DNA of 55,900 nucleotides from Pseudonocardia sp. SCN 73-27 (GCA_001725415.1 MEGH01000026.1:150038-205937); one strand, 5' to 3'. Counted from the stretch's first letter, positions 44,633-53,360 are shown. The notes: generated by a model not told the origin, from the letters alone. Numbers and translations: made by a program.

Positions 44633-45436
44633 TCAGGGCCCTGGGGCCCGCGCCCGCGGGACCTCCGCCCCGGGTTCCCCCAGGCCGGCGAGCAGCGTTC
44701 GGGCGTGGTGCGCGGCGTCGACGACGTTGCGCGAGAACGCCTTCCCGGGTTCGGAGGGCTGCGGCGTCAGGACGCGGTAGGCGCGGGGCACGTGCGCGGC
44801 GGCATCGTTGGCCGGAGCGGCCTCGATCGCCCGGACGAGCTCGGAGAGCGCGTCGACGAGCCTGGCGACGGTGCGTTCGAGGGTGCCGATGCGTTCCGGT
44901 GAACCGGCCGGCGGCGTCGGGGCCGGCGCGTCGTCGTCGGGCGCGGACGTCACCGGCCGTCCGCTTCGTGTTCGTGACCCGGGTGCGCCCGCGTCGGGAG
45001 CCACGAGCTCACGCAGCGATGCGGGCAACTGCGTGAGGAGGTGGTCGGTCTGTCCGGGCGCCCAGCGACGGTCCAGAGCGGCGGTCACGAGAGGAATGAC
45101 CCGTCTCGCCTCCACGGGGTCCACGCCGGCCTCGGCGGACACGCGGGACACGAGCTGTTCGGGGCCGAACTTGACGGGTACGACCGAGGGCCGCCAGCCG
45201 TCGTACCAGATGCCCCGCAACAGGAGCGGGAGCTGGGCACCGAGATGGGCCGCCCCGTCGACCTCGAGCCGGTCGCGCACGGCGTGGAGCCAGGCGCGCA
45301 GGAGCCGGTACGCAAACCCCTGGTCCGGGGTGCCGACGGTGTCGGCGACGGTGTCGATCCACTCCAGGGCGGTGCGTTCTGCCTGCCCCAGGGCGTCGAT
45401 GGCGGTGACGGGTCGCGGGTTCGTGGCGGCGGCCAT
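44633..45436 (-). CDS. DUF2267 domain protein
   Basis: A 267-residue protein. The N-terminal half (about residues 20-145) matches DUF2267, with RLLRAWLHAVRDRL, LPLLLRGIWYDGW and LPASLREL. A proline-rich, acidic linker then leads into a second helical part of unknown identity (ERTVARLVDALSELVRAI). DUF2267 proteins are associated with stress loci and PHB or USP genes in actinobacteria. GAGGAG precedes the ATG. Boxes at 45506 and 45564 lie upstream. Confidence 0.8.
   Translation of the reverse strand: MAAATNPRPVTAIDALGQAERTALEWIDTVADTVGTPDQGFAYRLLRAWLHAVRDRLEVDGAAHLGAQLPLLLRGIWYDGWRPSVVPVKFGPEQLVSRVSAEAGVDPVEARRVIPLVTAALDRRWAPGQTDHLLTQLPASLRELVAPDAGAPGSRTRSGRPVTSAPDDDAPAPTPPAGSPERIGTLERTVARLVDALSELVRAIEAAPANDAAAHVPRAYRVLTPQPSEPGKAFSRNVVDAAHHARTLLAGLGEPGAEVPRARAPGP
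44636..44649 (-). promoter_or_regulatory. DosR-like box 1 upstream of the acetyl-CoA synthetase-PDH operon
   Basis: GGGCC CTGG GGCCC is a perfect 5-4-5 palindrome 37 bp before the ATG at 44599. It overlaps the end of the DUF2267 gene. Confidence 0.55.
44658..44671 (-). promoter_or_regulatory. DosR-like box 2 upstream of the acetyl-CoA synthetase-PDH operon
   Basis: GGGAC CTCC GCCCC follows box 1 after 8 bp. Paired boxes are typical of strongly controlled DosR promoters. Confidence 0.5.
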
Positions 45437-45505
45437 GGGGACGCTCCTCGCAGGACGAACGGGTGTTCAGTGCCTCAGGCTGGGTCGCGTGCCCTGACCG
45501 GGTAA

Positions 45506-45519
45506 GGGGCGGAGGTCCC
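45506..45519 (-). promoter_or_regulatory. DosR-like box upstream of DUF2267
   Basis: GGGGC GGAG GTCCC lies about 70 bp before the ATG at 45436. Confidence 0.5.
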
Positions 45520-45563
45520 GTGCGAGTGCTCCGGGTGGCCCGTGCGGGCGTTCCTCGTGGCTC

Positions 45564-45577
45564 GGGACCAATGACCG
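45564..45577 (+). promoter_or_regulatory. DosR-like box in the DUF2267/PLDc_N divergent region
   Basis: GGGAC CAAT GACCG has an intact left arm and degenerate right arm. It could serve either divergent gene. Confidence 0.45.
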
Positions 45578-45719
45578 CACCGGATGGTCATCTCGGCCCT
45601 GGGCCGGTCGCGCCCGGAGGCGATGTGATGTGTGTGGCGGGTGCTCGGTCGTCGTCCCCTCGGCGACCCACCCTCAGTCGGCCATGCCCGCGACCACGCG
45701 GGCCGGGAGAGGACGCAGG

Positions 45720-45965
45720 ATGCCGAGAACGCTCGAGGTCGTGGCCCGAGAGGTCGTCAGTGCAAGGACCGACTGGTCCCCGGCACGGCGCGCTGCGGTC
45801 ACCGTTGCCGCGGCCCTTCAGCTGGGCCTGCTCGCCGCCGCGTTGCAGGACGTGCTGAGACGCCCCGCGGACCAGCTCACGGCGCCGAAGGCGGTCTGGA
45901 CGGCTGCATGCTTCGTCAACTTCGTCGGCCCGCTGTCCTACTTCGCGTTCGGGCGCAGGCGCTGA
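45720..45965 (+). CDS. PLDc_N-like small membrane protein
   Basis: An 81-residue protein with two membrane segments. The C-terminal pattern KAVWTAACFVNFVGPLSYFAFGRRR matches the phospholipase D nuclease N-terminal domain (PLDc_N), a short two-helix module also found as a free-standing protein. GAGAGGACGCAGG precedes the ATG. Possibly a membrane-stress component. Confidence 0.78.
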   Translation: MPRTLEVVAREVVSARTDWSPARRAAVTVAAALQLGLLAAALQDVLRRPADQLTAPKAVWTAACFVNFVGPLSYFAFGRRR

Positions 45966-45991
45966 CGCGGACACACCCCGTCGGCGAGGTC

Positions 45992-46393
45992 TCAGGGCGG
46001 AGGCGGCCCCGGCTGTGACCGCAGGTGGGGTCCCGGCAGACCGTGGGCACCTTCCCGGCCCGAGCGTGCGAGGTGCTCGAGCCTGTGCGCGAGACGCTTC
46101 ACGAGCAGGTCCACGGCGTCGCGCGGCCGGCTCGCGTCCGCGTGCACCACGACCGTGGTGCCGTCGAGGTCGACGACCACGCGCGCGCTGACCGGTCGTG
46201 CCACGGCGGGGTCACCGTGCCGGACCACGTGCAGCCTCGTCGGGGCGGCCGGCCGGCCGCGCCGGGAGAGCAGATCGCTGAGCTGCTCCCGGGCGTACGC
46301 AGCCAGATCGGGCCCGATACCGGTGCCCAGTTGCACGATCGGTTCGGAGGTCCGGCCCGGGACCTGTGGGTGGTCGGTACGCGACTCGCTCAT
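45992..46393 (-). CDS. HPF/RaiA-like ribosome hibernation protein
   Basis: A 133-residue protein with the S30AE/HPF fold pattern: VQLGTGIGPDLAAYAREQLSDLL, then VVVDLDGTTVVVHADASRPRDAVDLLVKRLAHRLE. It is the short form, with no C-terminal dimerisation domain but a proline-rich tail. HPF proteins stall ribosomes in dormancy, and a DosR regulon member (Rv0079) belongs to this group. A DosR-like box at 46430 is 37 bp upstream. Confidence 0.83.
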   Translation of the reverse strand: MSESRTDHPQVPGRTSEPIVQLGTGIGPDLAAYAREQLSDLLSRRGRPAAPTRLHVVRHGDPAVARPVSARVVVDLDGTTVVVHADASRPRDAVDLLVKRLAHRLEHLARSGREGAHGLPGPHLRSQPGPPPP

Positions 46394-46429
46394 GACACGA
46401 GCGTCGTCGCCCGTCGGGCGGCGGACCAC

Positions 46430-46443
46430 AGGTCTTGGGGCCT
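46430..46443 (-). promoter_or_regulatory. DosR-like box upstream of the HPF-like gene
   Basis: On the minus strand AGGCC CCAA GACCT is a 5-4-5 near-palindrome 37 bp before the HPF ATG. It agrees at 7 of 10 arm positions. Confidence 0.45.
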
Positions 46444-46481
46444 GTCGTCGCCGCCGGTGGTCCCGGCCCGGCCGGTACCTC

Positions 46482-46898
46482 TCATCCCGGCAGCGCTGCC
46501 GGACCGGGCATCCCGGCCGGACCCGGGTGCCTGCGTGCCCCTGCGACGGCCACGGCGAACTGGACGCCCTGGAACACACCCTCCAGCCAACCGACGAGCT
46601 GTGCCTGGGCGATGCGCAGTTCGGCGTCCGTCACGACCGAACCCACACGTAGGTGGGGGGCGATGCCGTCGAGCTCGGCGCGCAACGTCGACGGCACCGC
46701 CGCCTCGATCTCGGCCAGCATCGCCTCGTGCGCGTCGACGAGCCTGGCGCGGCCCGCGGTGTCGAGCGGCTGCGCATGCAGCTCCTCGAGCAGCTGTTTG
46801 ACCATGCTGCCCAGTCGCATGAGTTTCGCCGGGTCGGTGATCGACTCGTCGTCGGGGGCCGCCATGACGTCAGGCTGGTCGTTCTGGTCGCGACTCAT
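46482..46898 (-). CDS. Bacterial proteasome activator (Bpa) family protein lacking GQYL
   Basis: Bpa/DUF2587 protein of 138 residues. The four-helix core is plain: ITDPAKLMRLGSMVKQLLEELHAQPLD, then DAELRIAQAQLVGWLEGVFQG. Canonical Bpa ends in a GQYL motif that docks into the 20S proteasome. This protein ends PGPAALPG instead. It is thus a Bpa paralogue that may bind substrates or other partners without opening the proteasome gate. It lies 11 bp after the P-type ATPase gene. Bpa supports an actinobacterial origin with a proteasome. Confidence 0.85.
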   Translation of the reverse strand: MSRDQNDQPDVMAAPDDESITDPAKLMRLGSMVKQLLEELHAQPLDTAGRARLVDAHEAMLAEIEAAVPSTLRAELDGIAPHLRVGSVVTDAELRIAQAQLVGWLEGVFQGVQFAVAVAGARRHPGPAGMPGPAALPG

Positions 46899-46909
46899 GC
46901 CGGCGGACG

Positions 46910-49360
46910 TTAGGTCCGAGGCGGCTCCTCCGGAACGGCCGGTGGTCCCTCGGCGGCCCGCCACTCGTCCCGATCGTCGCGTGGTGCGGAGCCCGATGGT
47001 TGCTGGGCGAGGGCGAAGTACTCCTCCTCCTCCTGTGCGAAGTGCAGCTGCAGGAGGGCGTGCAGGCCGTACATCGTCGCGAGCAGGTCGTCGACCTGGC
47101 CGTGCTCGAGTCCTCCCGCGGCGGACGCGAGCTCGAGATGAGTGGCCATACGTCGGGCGAGCCGGTCGATCTCCAGGTGCGTCCTGCTCATCGGCGCGGT
47201 GGCGTCCGCGCTCCCCAGCGGGCCGGTCAGGGTGGGATAGAGCTGGGCCTCCTCGGCGTGCTCGTGGGGGAGCAGCCGGTCGGAGAGGGCCCGGTCCGCC
47301 TCGCGGAGACCGTCGAGCGCGTCCGGTGTGGCTCCCTTGTCGGCCAGCAGGTCTGCGGCGTCGCGCAAGGTCGAGAGCGCATCGGCCAGCTCGAGGTGCT
47401 CGGCCTCGAAGCGGTGGACCAGAGCCTCCGCGTCGGCCGGCAGCGAGATCGTGTCGGAACGCCCCGGTCGCAGGGCCCGGAGTGCGTTGAGGATGACGGC
47501 GACGTCGATCCCTTCCTGGAGCAGGGCGCCTGCCGCGGGTGGCAGCAGCCCGGCCGCGGCGGCGGCCATCGCGGCCAGCGACAGTCCCATTCCGACGAGC
47601 GCGCTCTGGACGGCCAGGCGGCGGGAGCGGCGGGCGATCCCCATCGCGTCGGCGAGCTTGTCGAGACGGTCGACGGTCAGCACGACGTCGGCCGCCTCGG
47701 ACGCGGCCGTTGCGCCACGTGAGCCCATCGCCACGCCGACCGTCGCCGCGGCGAGGGCCGGGGCGTCGTTGACGCCGTCGCCGACCATGACGGTCACTGC
47801 GCGGGCCCGCTCTGCGCGGACGGCGGCGACCTTGTCGGCCGGTGACTGCTCCGCGCGGACGTCGTCGAGGCCGAGCATCGCGCCGACCTCGCGTGCGGGA
47901 GCGGTGCGATCGCCGGTCAGCAGCACCAGCCGGTTCAAGCCGGCCGCCCGCAGGCGGCGCAGGGTCCGTGGTGCGTCGCGACGGAGCGGGTCCCGCAGCA
48001 GGATCGCGCCGACGACGTCGTCGTCGGCTCGACCCCCACACCCGACCCACACGACCGTCGCACCGTCGAGGAGGGCACGGGACGACACGCTGCGCGTCCA
48101 GGATGCCGTGGGTGGCGGCGTGCGCTTGCCGACCTGTACGCGCGTCCCGTCGACCACGGCGGACACGCCCCGGCCGGGCTCCTCGGCGACGTCGGCCGGC
48201 ACGGACAGCGCCATCCCGCGTTCGCGGGCGTGCGCCACGATCGCCGCGGCCAGCACGTGCGGTGACACCTGATCCGCCGATGCGGCGAGCCGGACCACCT
48301 CCGAGGGCGACCACCCGGGTGCGGCGGCGACGTCGATCACCCGCGGACGGCCCTGGGTGAGGGTGCCTGTCTTGTCCAGCACCAGGGTCCGAGCGCGCCC
48401 GAGACTCTCCAGGGCCCCACCGCTGCGGACGACGACACCGCGCTTCGTCGCCCGCGACAGTCCGGACACGATCGCCACCGGAGCTGCGAGCAGCAGCGGG
48501 CAGGGGGTCGCCACGACGAGTACCGCGACGGCCCTCACCGCCGACCCGGCAAGAACCCACGCGGCCGCCGCCACGACCAGTGCGAGCGGCACGAACCAGG
48601 CGGCATAGCGGTCCGCGAGTCTGACGATCGGCGCGGTCTCCGCGCCCGCCTCCTGCGCGAGGCGGACCAGGCCGGCGTAGGTGCTGTCGGCTGCCGAGGA
48701 CTCGACGAGGACCTCGAAGGCACCCCCGGCGTTGATCACACCGCTCCGCACCGGCTCTCCGACGGGACGCTCGACCAGTACGGACTCCCCGGTGAGAACG
48801 GACTCGTCGAGCAGCGCCGCGGTGGTGCGGACACGTCCGTCGACCGGGACCACCTCGCCCGGTCCGACCACCAGCAGATCGCCGACCTCGACGTCGTCGA
48901 GGGGGACGACGTCGACGACGTCGCCGGTCCGGCGGCGGGCGGTCCGCGGCAGGTGCTCCGTCAGGGCACGCAGGTCACGAGACGCGCGCCGCTCGGCCGC
49001 GGCCTCCAGCTCACGCCCGGTGGCCACCATCACCGCGATCAGCGCGCCGGCGAGGTACTCACCGACGACCAGCGTGCCCACCAGCGACAGCACGGCGAGC
49101 AGGTCGACACCGATCCGACCCCGCAGCAGCGCCGAGCCGACCCACACCAGTGACGGGAGCAGCGCGGCCACCGTCCCGACGCCCCAGGCGATCTCCGCTG
49201 CCTGCGCCGCGCCCATCCATGACGCCACCAACCCGGCGGCGAGGGCGAGGAGCGTGAGGGGCAGCAGCGATGCGGCCGGCCACCGCGACGGTCCCGAGGT
49301 GGCATCCGACCCGCCGCCGGACGAACGGTCGTCACGGCGCTCAGCCGGTCGCTGCGTCAC
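46910..49360 (-). CDS. P1B-type metal ATPase with C-terminal hemerythrin domain
   Basis: An 816-residue fusion. The ATPase part has LTGES near residue 188, the metal-binding TM motif TPCPL near 285, DKTGT near 327 and GDGVND near 527. The TPC motif, absence of an N-terminal HMA domain and the C-terminal hemerythrin fit the P1B-5 (Nia-like) group that responds to Ni and Fe. The HP dipeptide of the N domain is replaced by SPHVLA. The hemerythrin domain (about 645-800) supplies ligands in EHLEL, PHEHAEEAQLYP, SRTHLEID and HFAQEEEEYF. It may sense oxygen or iron. The GTG overlaps the DUF1918 stop. Confidence 0.9.
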   Translation of the reverse strand: MTQRPAERRDDRSSGGGSDATSGPSRWPAASLLPLTLLALAAGLVASWMGAAQAAEIAWGVGTVAALLPSLVWVGSALLRGRIGVDLLAVLSLVGTLVVGEYLAGALIAVMVATGRELEAAAERRASRDLRALTEHLPRTARRRTGDVVDVVPLDDVEVGDLLVVGPGEVVPVDGRVRTTAALLDESVLTGESVLVERPVGEPVRSGVINAGGAFEVLVESSAADSTYAGLVRLAQEAGAETAPIVRLADRYAAWFVPLALVVAAAAWVLAGSAVRAVAVLVVATPCPLLLAAPVAIVSGLSRATKRGVVVRSGGALESLGRARTLVLDKTGTLTQGRPRVIDVAAAPGWSPSEVVRLAASADQVSPHVLAAAIVAHARERGMALSVPADVAEEPGRGVSAVVDGTRVQVGKRTPPPTASWTRSVSSRALLDGATVVWVGCGGRADDDVVGAILLRDPLRRDAPRTLRRLRAAGLNRLVLLTGDRTAPAREVGAMLGLDDVRAEQSPADKVAAVRAERARAVTVMVGDGVNDAPALAAATVGVAMGSRGATAASEAADVVLTVDRLDKLADAMGIARRSRRLAVQSALVGMGLSLAAMAAAAAGLLPPAAGALLQEGIDVAVILNALRALRPGRSDTISLPADAEALVHRFEAEHLELADALSTLRDAADLLADKGATPDALDGLREADRALSDRLLPHEHAEEAQLYPTLTGPLGSADATAPMSRTHLEIDRLARRMATHLELASAAGGLEHGQVDDLLATMYGLHALLQLHFAQEEEEYFALAQQPSGSAPRDDRDEWRAAEGPPAVPEEPPRT

Positions 49361-49554
49361 ACGCCGCGAACCTCGTCGTCGAGATGGGCGTCGGGGCCCG
49401 GGAAGAACAGGGATTCGTGGCCGTCCTGCCACCGCACCTGATAGTGCTCGTGCCCCTCGCCGGTACCGAGCACCGCGATCACCGTTCCCCGGCGAGGTGC
49501 CGCGTCCAGGACGCTGTTCGCGACGACGATCCGATCTCCCACTTCTGCGTGCAC
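49357..49554 (-). CDS. DUF1918 protein
   Basis: A 65-residue protein matching DUF1918: VGDRIVV near the start, a central GTVIAVLG, then YQVRWQDGHESLFFPGPDA. This is a small SH3-like family often found beside stress genes. GAGGAGGAACG precedes the GTG at 49554. It opens the operon that continues to the P-type ATPase and Bpa-like gene. Confidence 0.85.
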   Translation of the reverse strand: MHAEVGDRIVVANSVLDAAPRRGTVIAVLGTGEGHEHYQVRWQDGHESLFFPGPDAHLDDEVRGV

Positions 49555-49638
49555 CGTTCCTCCTCGGTCGGCGTGCCGAACCTGCGAGCGTGCGGGTTCG
49601 GGTCGGGTGGCCGCCTGAGGCTTCCGGCACCGCGGCGG

Positions 49639-49652
49639 AGGACCTCCGGCCC
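49639..49652 (-). promoter_or_regulatory. DosR-like box for the DUF1918-ATPase operon
   Basis: AGGAC CTCC GGCCC, with one mismatch in each arm, is 85 bp before the DUF1918 start. Confidence 0.5.
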
Positions 49653-49773
49653 GGCCCGTCGCGTGAGCCCCCGTCGAAGGCGCACACGACCGTCGGAGCG
49701 AGCCACACGGGGCACCTCCGCCTCTGCGGAGGCATCCGACGCCCGGGCCGGTTCCTCGCGACCTCGGCGACGG

Positions 49774-49787
49774 GGGACCTTCGTCCC
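49774..49787 (+). promoter_or_regulatory. Perfect DosR-like box upstream of the USP-GH65 operon
   Basis: GGGAC CTTC GTCCC matches every core G/C of the published DosR box GGGACTWWAGTCCC. It is about 90 bp before the USP ATG at 49877. Confidence 0.75.
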
Positions 49788-49876
49788 GGGCCGATCCCGT
49801 CGACGGCCTCTGGAGCAGGGTGCTCGTCCACGTGAGGCTGAGACGAACCGGAGCACGCGTCGTCATGGAGGCCGAG

Positions 49877-50764
49877 ATGTCCGACAAGCACCGACCCCTC
49901 CCCGTCGTCGTCGGTGTCGACGAGTCCGCGTCGTCACGTGTCGCTCTGCACTGGGGTGCGGAGCTCGCGTCGGCCATCGGCGCACCACTCGTGCTGCTGC
50001 ACGCGCAACTCCACGGTTCAGCTCGGCTGGCCTCCGCACCGCAACCGCCCTACCTGCGTGAGCTGCTCGCCGATGCCGGGCGGAGCGGGGTCGGGCACGC
50101 GTCGGTGGAGGTCGTGCACGGCAACACGGTGGACCTGTTGCACAACCGTGCCCGGCACGCCCGCCTGCTCGTCGTCGGCAGCTACGGCGACGGGGCGTGG
50201 TCCGGCACGCTCGTCGGGCACATCGCACTCGGGTTGGCAGGCAGGGTGGGATGCCCGGTCGCCGTCGTCCGGGGTGCGACGCCGGGGATGCCTCCCTCGC
50301 GCGGCGGTCCGGTGGTCGCGGCGGTGGAGGACCTCAGGACCGGCCCGGACGTCCTCGACTCCGCGTTGCTGCTGGCCCGCGCGTGGGGTGCACCGCTCCT
50401 CGTCGCGCACTGCGCAGGCGGCCGGGACTCCTCGGGCACGGTCTCGCGGGAGGACGACGCCGCGGCCCGCGGCCTGGTCGACTGGGCCATGCGCTGGGTG
50501 GCCGACCAGGACGCCGGCGTCGCCGTGGCCGGCGAGGTGATCGAGGACCACGCCGGGCAGGGCCTGGTGGACCTCGCCACGTCGGCTCGCGTGATCGTCG
50601 TCGGCCACCACGATCAGCCACCCTCGGCCCGGTCGACGATGCGTCAGCTGATCGAGTTCGCGCCCTGCCCGATCGTCGCCGTTCCGGCACTCCTCGACCG
50701 GCACGTCCCGGCGGCGCCGGACCGTGCGGCCGCAGACGTCGCAACGGCCCCGTCCTCACGGTGA
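49877..50764 (+). CDS. Tandem universal stress protein 1
   Basis: Two USP domains in 295 residues. The first begins VVVGVDESASSRVALHWG; its ATP-loop region is degenerate (GSYGDGAWSGTLVGH). In the second, VVAAVEDLRTGPD opens the domain and GHHDQPPSARSTMRQL replaces the nucleotide loop. So ATP binding is doubtful in both domains. The ATG at 49877 has GGAGG upstream, better than the ATG at 49865. Paired USPs are hallmark DosR-regulon genes. It overlaps the GH65 gene by 4 bp. Confidence 0.9.
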   Translation: MSDKHRPLPVVVGVDESASSRVALHWGAELASAIGAPLVLLHAQLHGSARLASAPQPPYLRELLADAGRSGVGHASVEVVHGNTVDLLHNRARHARLLVVGSYGDGAWSGTLVGHIALGLAGRVGCPVAVVRGATPGMPPSRGGPVVAAVEDLRTGPDVLDSALLLARAWGAPLLVAHCAGGRDSSGTVSREDDAAARGLVDWAMRWVADQDAGVAVAGEVIEDHAGQGLVDLATSARVIVVGHHDQPPSARSTMRQLIEFAPCPIVAVPALLDRHVPAAPDRAAADVATAPSSR

Positions 50765-53286
50765 CCGCCTCCTCCGCTGCGCGACCGGCGTCGTCGCGCA
50801 ACGGGGACACGCCGGTGGTGGCGGCTCGCCCGGTCGACGCGTGGACGGTTGTCTTCGACGGGTTCGACCCCCGCGACGAGGGGCGTCGTGAGGCGTTGTG
50901 CACCACGGGCAACGGGTACTTCGCGACGCGAGGAGCAGCACCGGAGTGCACGGCCGACGGCATCCACTATCCGGGGACCTACGCCGCGGGGGTCTTCAAC
51001 CGCCTCGACGACGAGATCGAGGGCCGGATCGTCACCAACGAGAGCATGGTGAACCTGCCCAACTGGTTGCCCACGCGCATCGCCGTCGACGACGGCGACC
51101 GGGTGGGCGAGTGGATCGACCCGCTCGGCCCGGCCGCGGACCTGACCGAGCACCGGGTCACGCTCGACCTCCGCCGGGGGCTGCTCAGCCGGCAGATCCG
51201 GTTCGGCGACCGCGAGGGGCGACGGTTCACGGTGAGGCAGCGACGCTTCGTCCACATGGGTCTCCGGCAGCTCGCCGGGCTGCAGACCGTCGTCACCGCG
51301 GAGAACTGGTCCGGGCGGCTGCGGATGAGATCCGAGGTCGACGGCACGGTGACGAACGCCGGAGTGGCCCGTTACCGCGAGATGGCGGGCCGGCATCTCG
51401 CCGTCGACGAGTGTCGCGAGGTCGACGACGAGACGGTGCTCCTCGCCGCGCGGACGATCCGGTCCGGCATCCTGGTGGCCGTCGCCGCGCGGACGCGCAC
51501 GGACCTGGCGGCCGAGCGGTCGCTCGTCGACGAGCGCGACCGGGCCGGGCACGAGATGCGGGTGGACCTCGTCGAAGGTTCGTCGGCGACGCTGGAGAAG
51601 ATCGTTGCGATCGCGACGTCACGCGACGTCGCCATCTCGCATCCGGCGGTGTCGGCCACGGACCGGCTCAGCGACGCCGGCGACTTCGACGAACTGCTGG
51701 CCTCCCACGAGATGGCCTGGGCCCAACTGTGGCGGCGGTTCGACGTGGAGCCCGCCCCGGGCGGCGGCCCCATGGTCGACGAGACCCTTCGGACCCTGCG
51801 ACTCGGTCTGTTCCATCTCCTGCAGACGGTGTCACCGCACAACCTGGATCTCGACGCCGGGATCCCGGCGCGTGGCCTGCACGGGGAGGCCTACCGCGGA
51901 CACGTCTTCTGGGACGAGCTGTTCGTGTTCCCCGTCCTGACGCTCCGGATGCCCGTCCTTGCCCGGGCCCTCCTGCACTACCGCGTGCGCAGGCTCGACG
52001 CGGCGCGACGGTCCGCGCGTGCGGCCGGGTTCAGGGGCGCGATGTTCCCGTGGCAGTCGGGCAGCGACGGCCGCGAGGAGTCGCAGACGGTGCACCTCAA
52101 CCCGATGTCCGGCCGGTGGCTACCCGATCACAGCCACCTGCAGCGACACGTCGGTCTGGCCATCGCCTACGACATCTGGACCTACTACCAGGCGACCGCG
52201 GACCTGGAGTTCCTGGCCGAGCACGGGGCGGAGACGATGCTGGAGGTCGCCCGGTTCTTCGCGGACCTCACCAGCCACGACTCCCGGCTCGACAGGTACC
52301 GGATCCGGGGGGTGGTCGGGCCGGACGAGTACTCGACCCGGTACCCCGGCGCCGACGAACCGGGAATCGACGACAACGCCTACACGAACGTGATGGCGGT
52401 CTGGCTCTTCCGCCGGGTCCGCGAGGTCCTCGACACACTGCCGTCCACGAGACGGGTCGAGCTCGTCGAGCGGCTCGGGCTGACCCCCACGGAACTGCTG
52501 CACTGGGCGAAGCTGACCCGTCGCATGTACGTGCCGTTCCTGCCCTCCGGCGTCATCGAGCAGTTCCACGACCACCACCGCCTGGCCGAGCTCGACTGGT
52601 CGGACTACCGGCGCCGCTACGGCGACCTGCAACGCCTCGACCGGATTCTGGAAGCGGAAGGCCGCTCCGTCGACGACGTGCAGGTATGCAAGCAGGCCGA
52701 CGTGCTGATGCTCTTCTACCTGATGTCGGCCGACGAGCTGCGTGAGCTGCTCGGCGGGCTCGGGTACGCGCTGCCGCCTGCTGCCATCCCGATGACCATC
52801 GATCACTACCTCGCCCGCACGGCGCACGGGTCCACGCTGAGTGCGCTGGTGCATTCCTGGGTCCTCGCCAGGGCGAACCGCGAGGCCGCGCTCGAGCACT
52901 TCGAGAGAGCGCTGAGCAGCGATCTCGCCGACATCCAGGGCGGTACGACCGCGGAGGGGGTCCACCTCGCCGCGATGGCCGGGTCCATCGACCTGCTGCA
53001 GCGCTGTTTCGCCGGGCTCGAGACCCGCGAAGACGCCCTGTGGTTCAACCCGCACTGGCCGGAGCGGTTCGGAGCGCTCGAGTTCGCCGTGCAGTACCGC
53101 GGTCTGTCGCTGCAGGTACGGGTCAGCGGCCGGGAGGTGCGCGTGTCCGCGGCGCCTGGCCCCGGCAGCCCGATCACCGTCGGGTGCGGCTCCGACCTGC
53201 GTGTTCTCGGTCCCTCCGACTCGGTGGTGTTCCTCGCGGGCGCGACGCTGCGGACGACGTTCGTCCCGCAGGGCGGCCGGCCGTGA
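50761..53286 (+). CDS. Glycoside hydrolase family 65 (phosphorylase-like)
   Basis: An 841-residue GH65 protein. The N-terminal beta-sandwich is followed by an (alpha/alpha)6 barrel with the general acid Glu in VVGPDEYS (Glu 523). KQADV and GGTTAEGVHLAAM form the phosphate-binding area. Related enzymes are maltose, trehalose or kojibiose phosphorylases, and Rv2006, a DosR-regulon member in M. tuberculosis, contains a GH65 domain. The substrate here is not determinable, but trehalose or maltose phosphorolysis is plausible. The GTG overlaps the USP stop. Confidence 0.9.
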   Translation: MTASSAARPASSRNGDTPVVAARPVDAWTVVFDGFDPRDEGRREALCTTGNGYFATRGAAPECTADGIHYPGTYAAGVFNRLDDEIEGRIVTNESMVNLPNWLPTRIAVDDGDRVGEWIDPLGPAADLTEHRVTLDLRRGLLSRQIRFGDREGRRFTVRQRRFVHMGLRQLAGLQTVVTAENWSGRLRMRSEVDGTVTNAGVARYREMAGRHLAVDECREVDDETVLLAARTIRSGILVAVAARTRTDLAAERSLVDERDRAGHEMRVDLVEGSSATLEKIVAIATSRDVAISHPAVSATDRLSDAGDFDELLASHEMAWAQLWRRFDVEPAPGGGPMVDETLRTLRLGLFHLLQTVSPHNLDLDAGIPARGLHGEAYRGHVFWDELFVFPVLTLRMPVLARALLHYRVRRLDAARRSARAAGFRGAMFPWQSGSDGREESQTVHLNPMSGRWLPDHSHLQRHVGLAIAYDIWTYYQATADLEFLAEHGAETMLEVARFFADLTSHDSRLDRYRIRGVVGPDEYSTRYPGADEPGIDDNAYTNVMAVWLFRRVREVLDTLPSTRRVELVERLGLTPTELLHWAKLTRRMYVPFLPSGVIEQFHDHHRLAELDWSDYRRRYGDLQRLDRILEAEGRSVDDVQVCKQADVLMLFYLMSADELRELLGGLGYALPPAAIPMTIDHYLARTAHGSTLSALVHSWVLARANREAALEHFERALSSDLADIQGGTTAEGVHLAAMAGSIDLLQRCFAGLETREDALWFNPHWPERFGALEFAVQYRGLSLQVRVSGREVRVSAAPGPGSPITVGCGSDLRVLGPSDSVVFLAGATLRTTFVPQGGRP

Positions 53287-53346
53287 GGAACGGTCCACAG
53301 GCCGGCGGGCTGCCGGGTGGGGACACGTCGTCCGACTCCCATCCGG

Positions 53347-53360
53347 GGTTCTTTCGGCCC
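53347..53360 (+). promoter_or_regulatory. DosR-like box upstream of the second USP
   Basis: GGTTC TTTC GGCCC followed by TGA resembles the box at 27049 (GGCCCTGA shared). It lies about 175 bp before the GTG at 53534. The 247-bp gap holds no gene. Confidence 0.45.

Larger units (their letters stand above)
49555..49876. other. 322-bp divergent intergenic region
   Basis: No supported gene. It lies between the DUF1918-ATPase operon and the USP-GH65 operon and carries two DosR-like boxes, one nearer each side (49639 and 49774). Confidence 0.6.

Noticed and set aside
46482-48560. 692-codon frame reading through the Bpa-like gene into the ATPase
   Set aside because: The part beyond the Bpa start is a shadow of the ATPase gene in another frame; the real gene starts at 46898.
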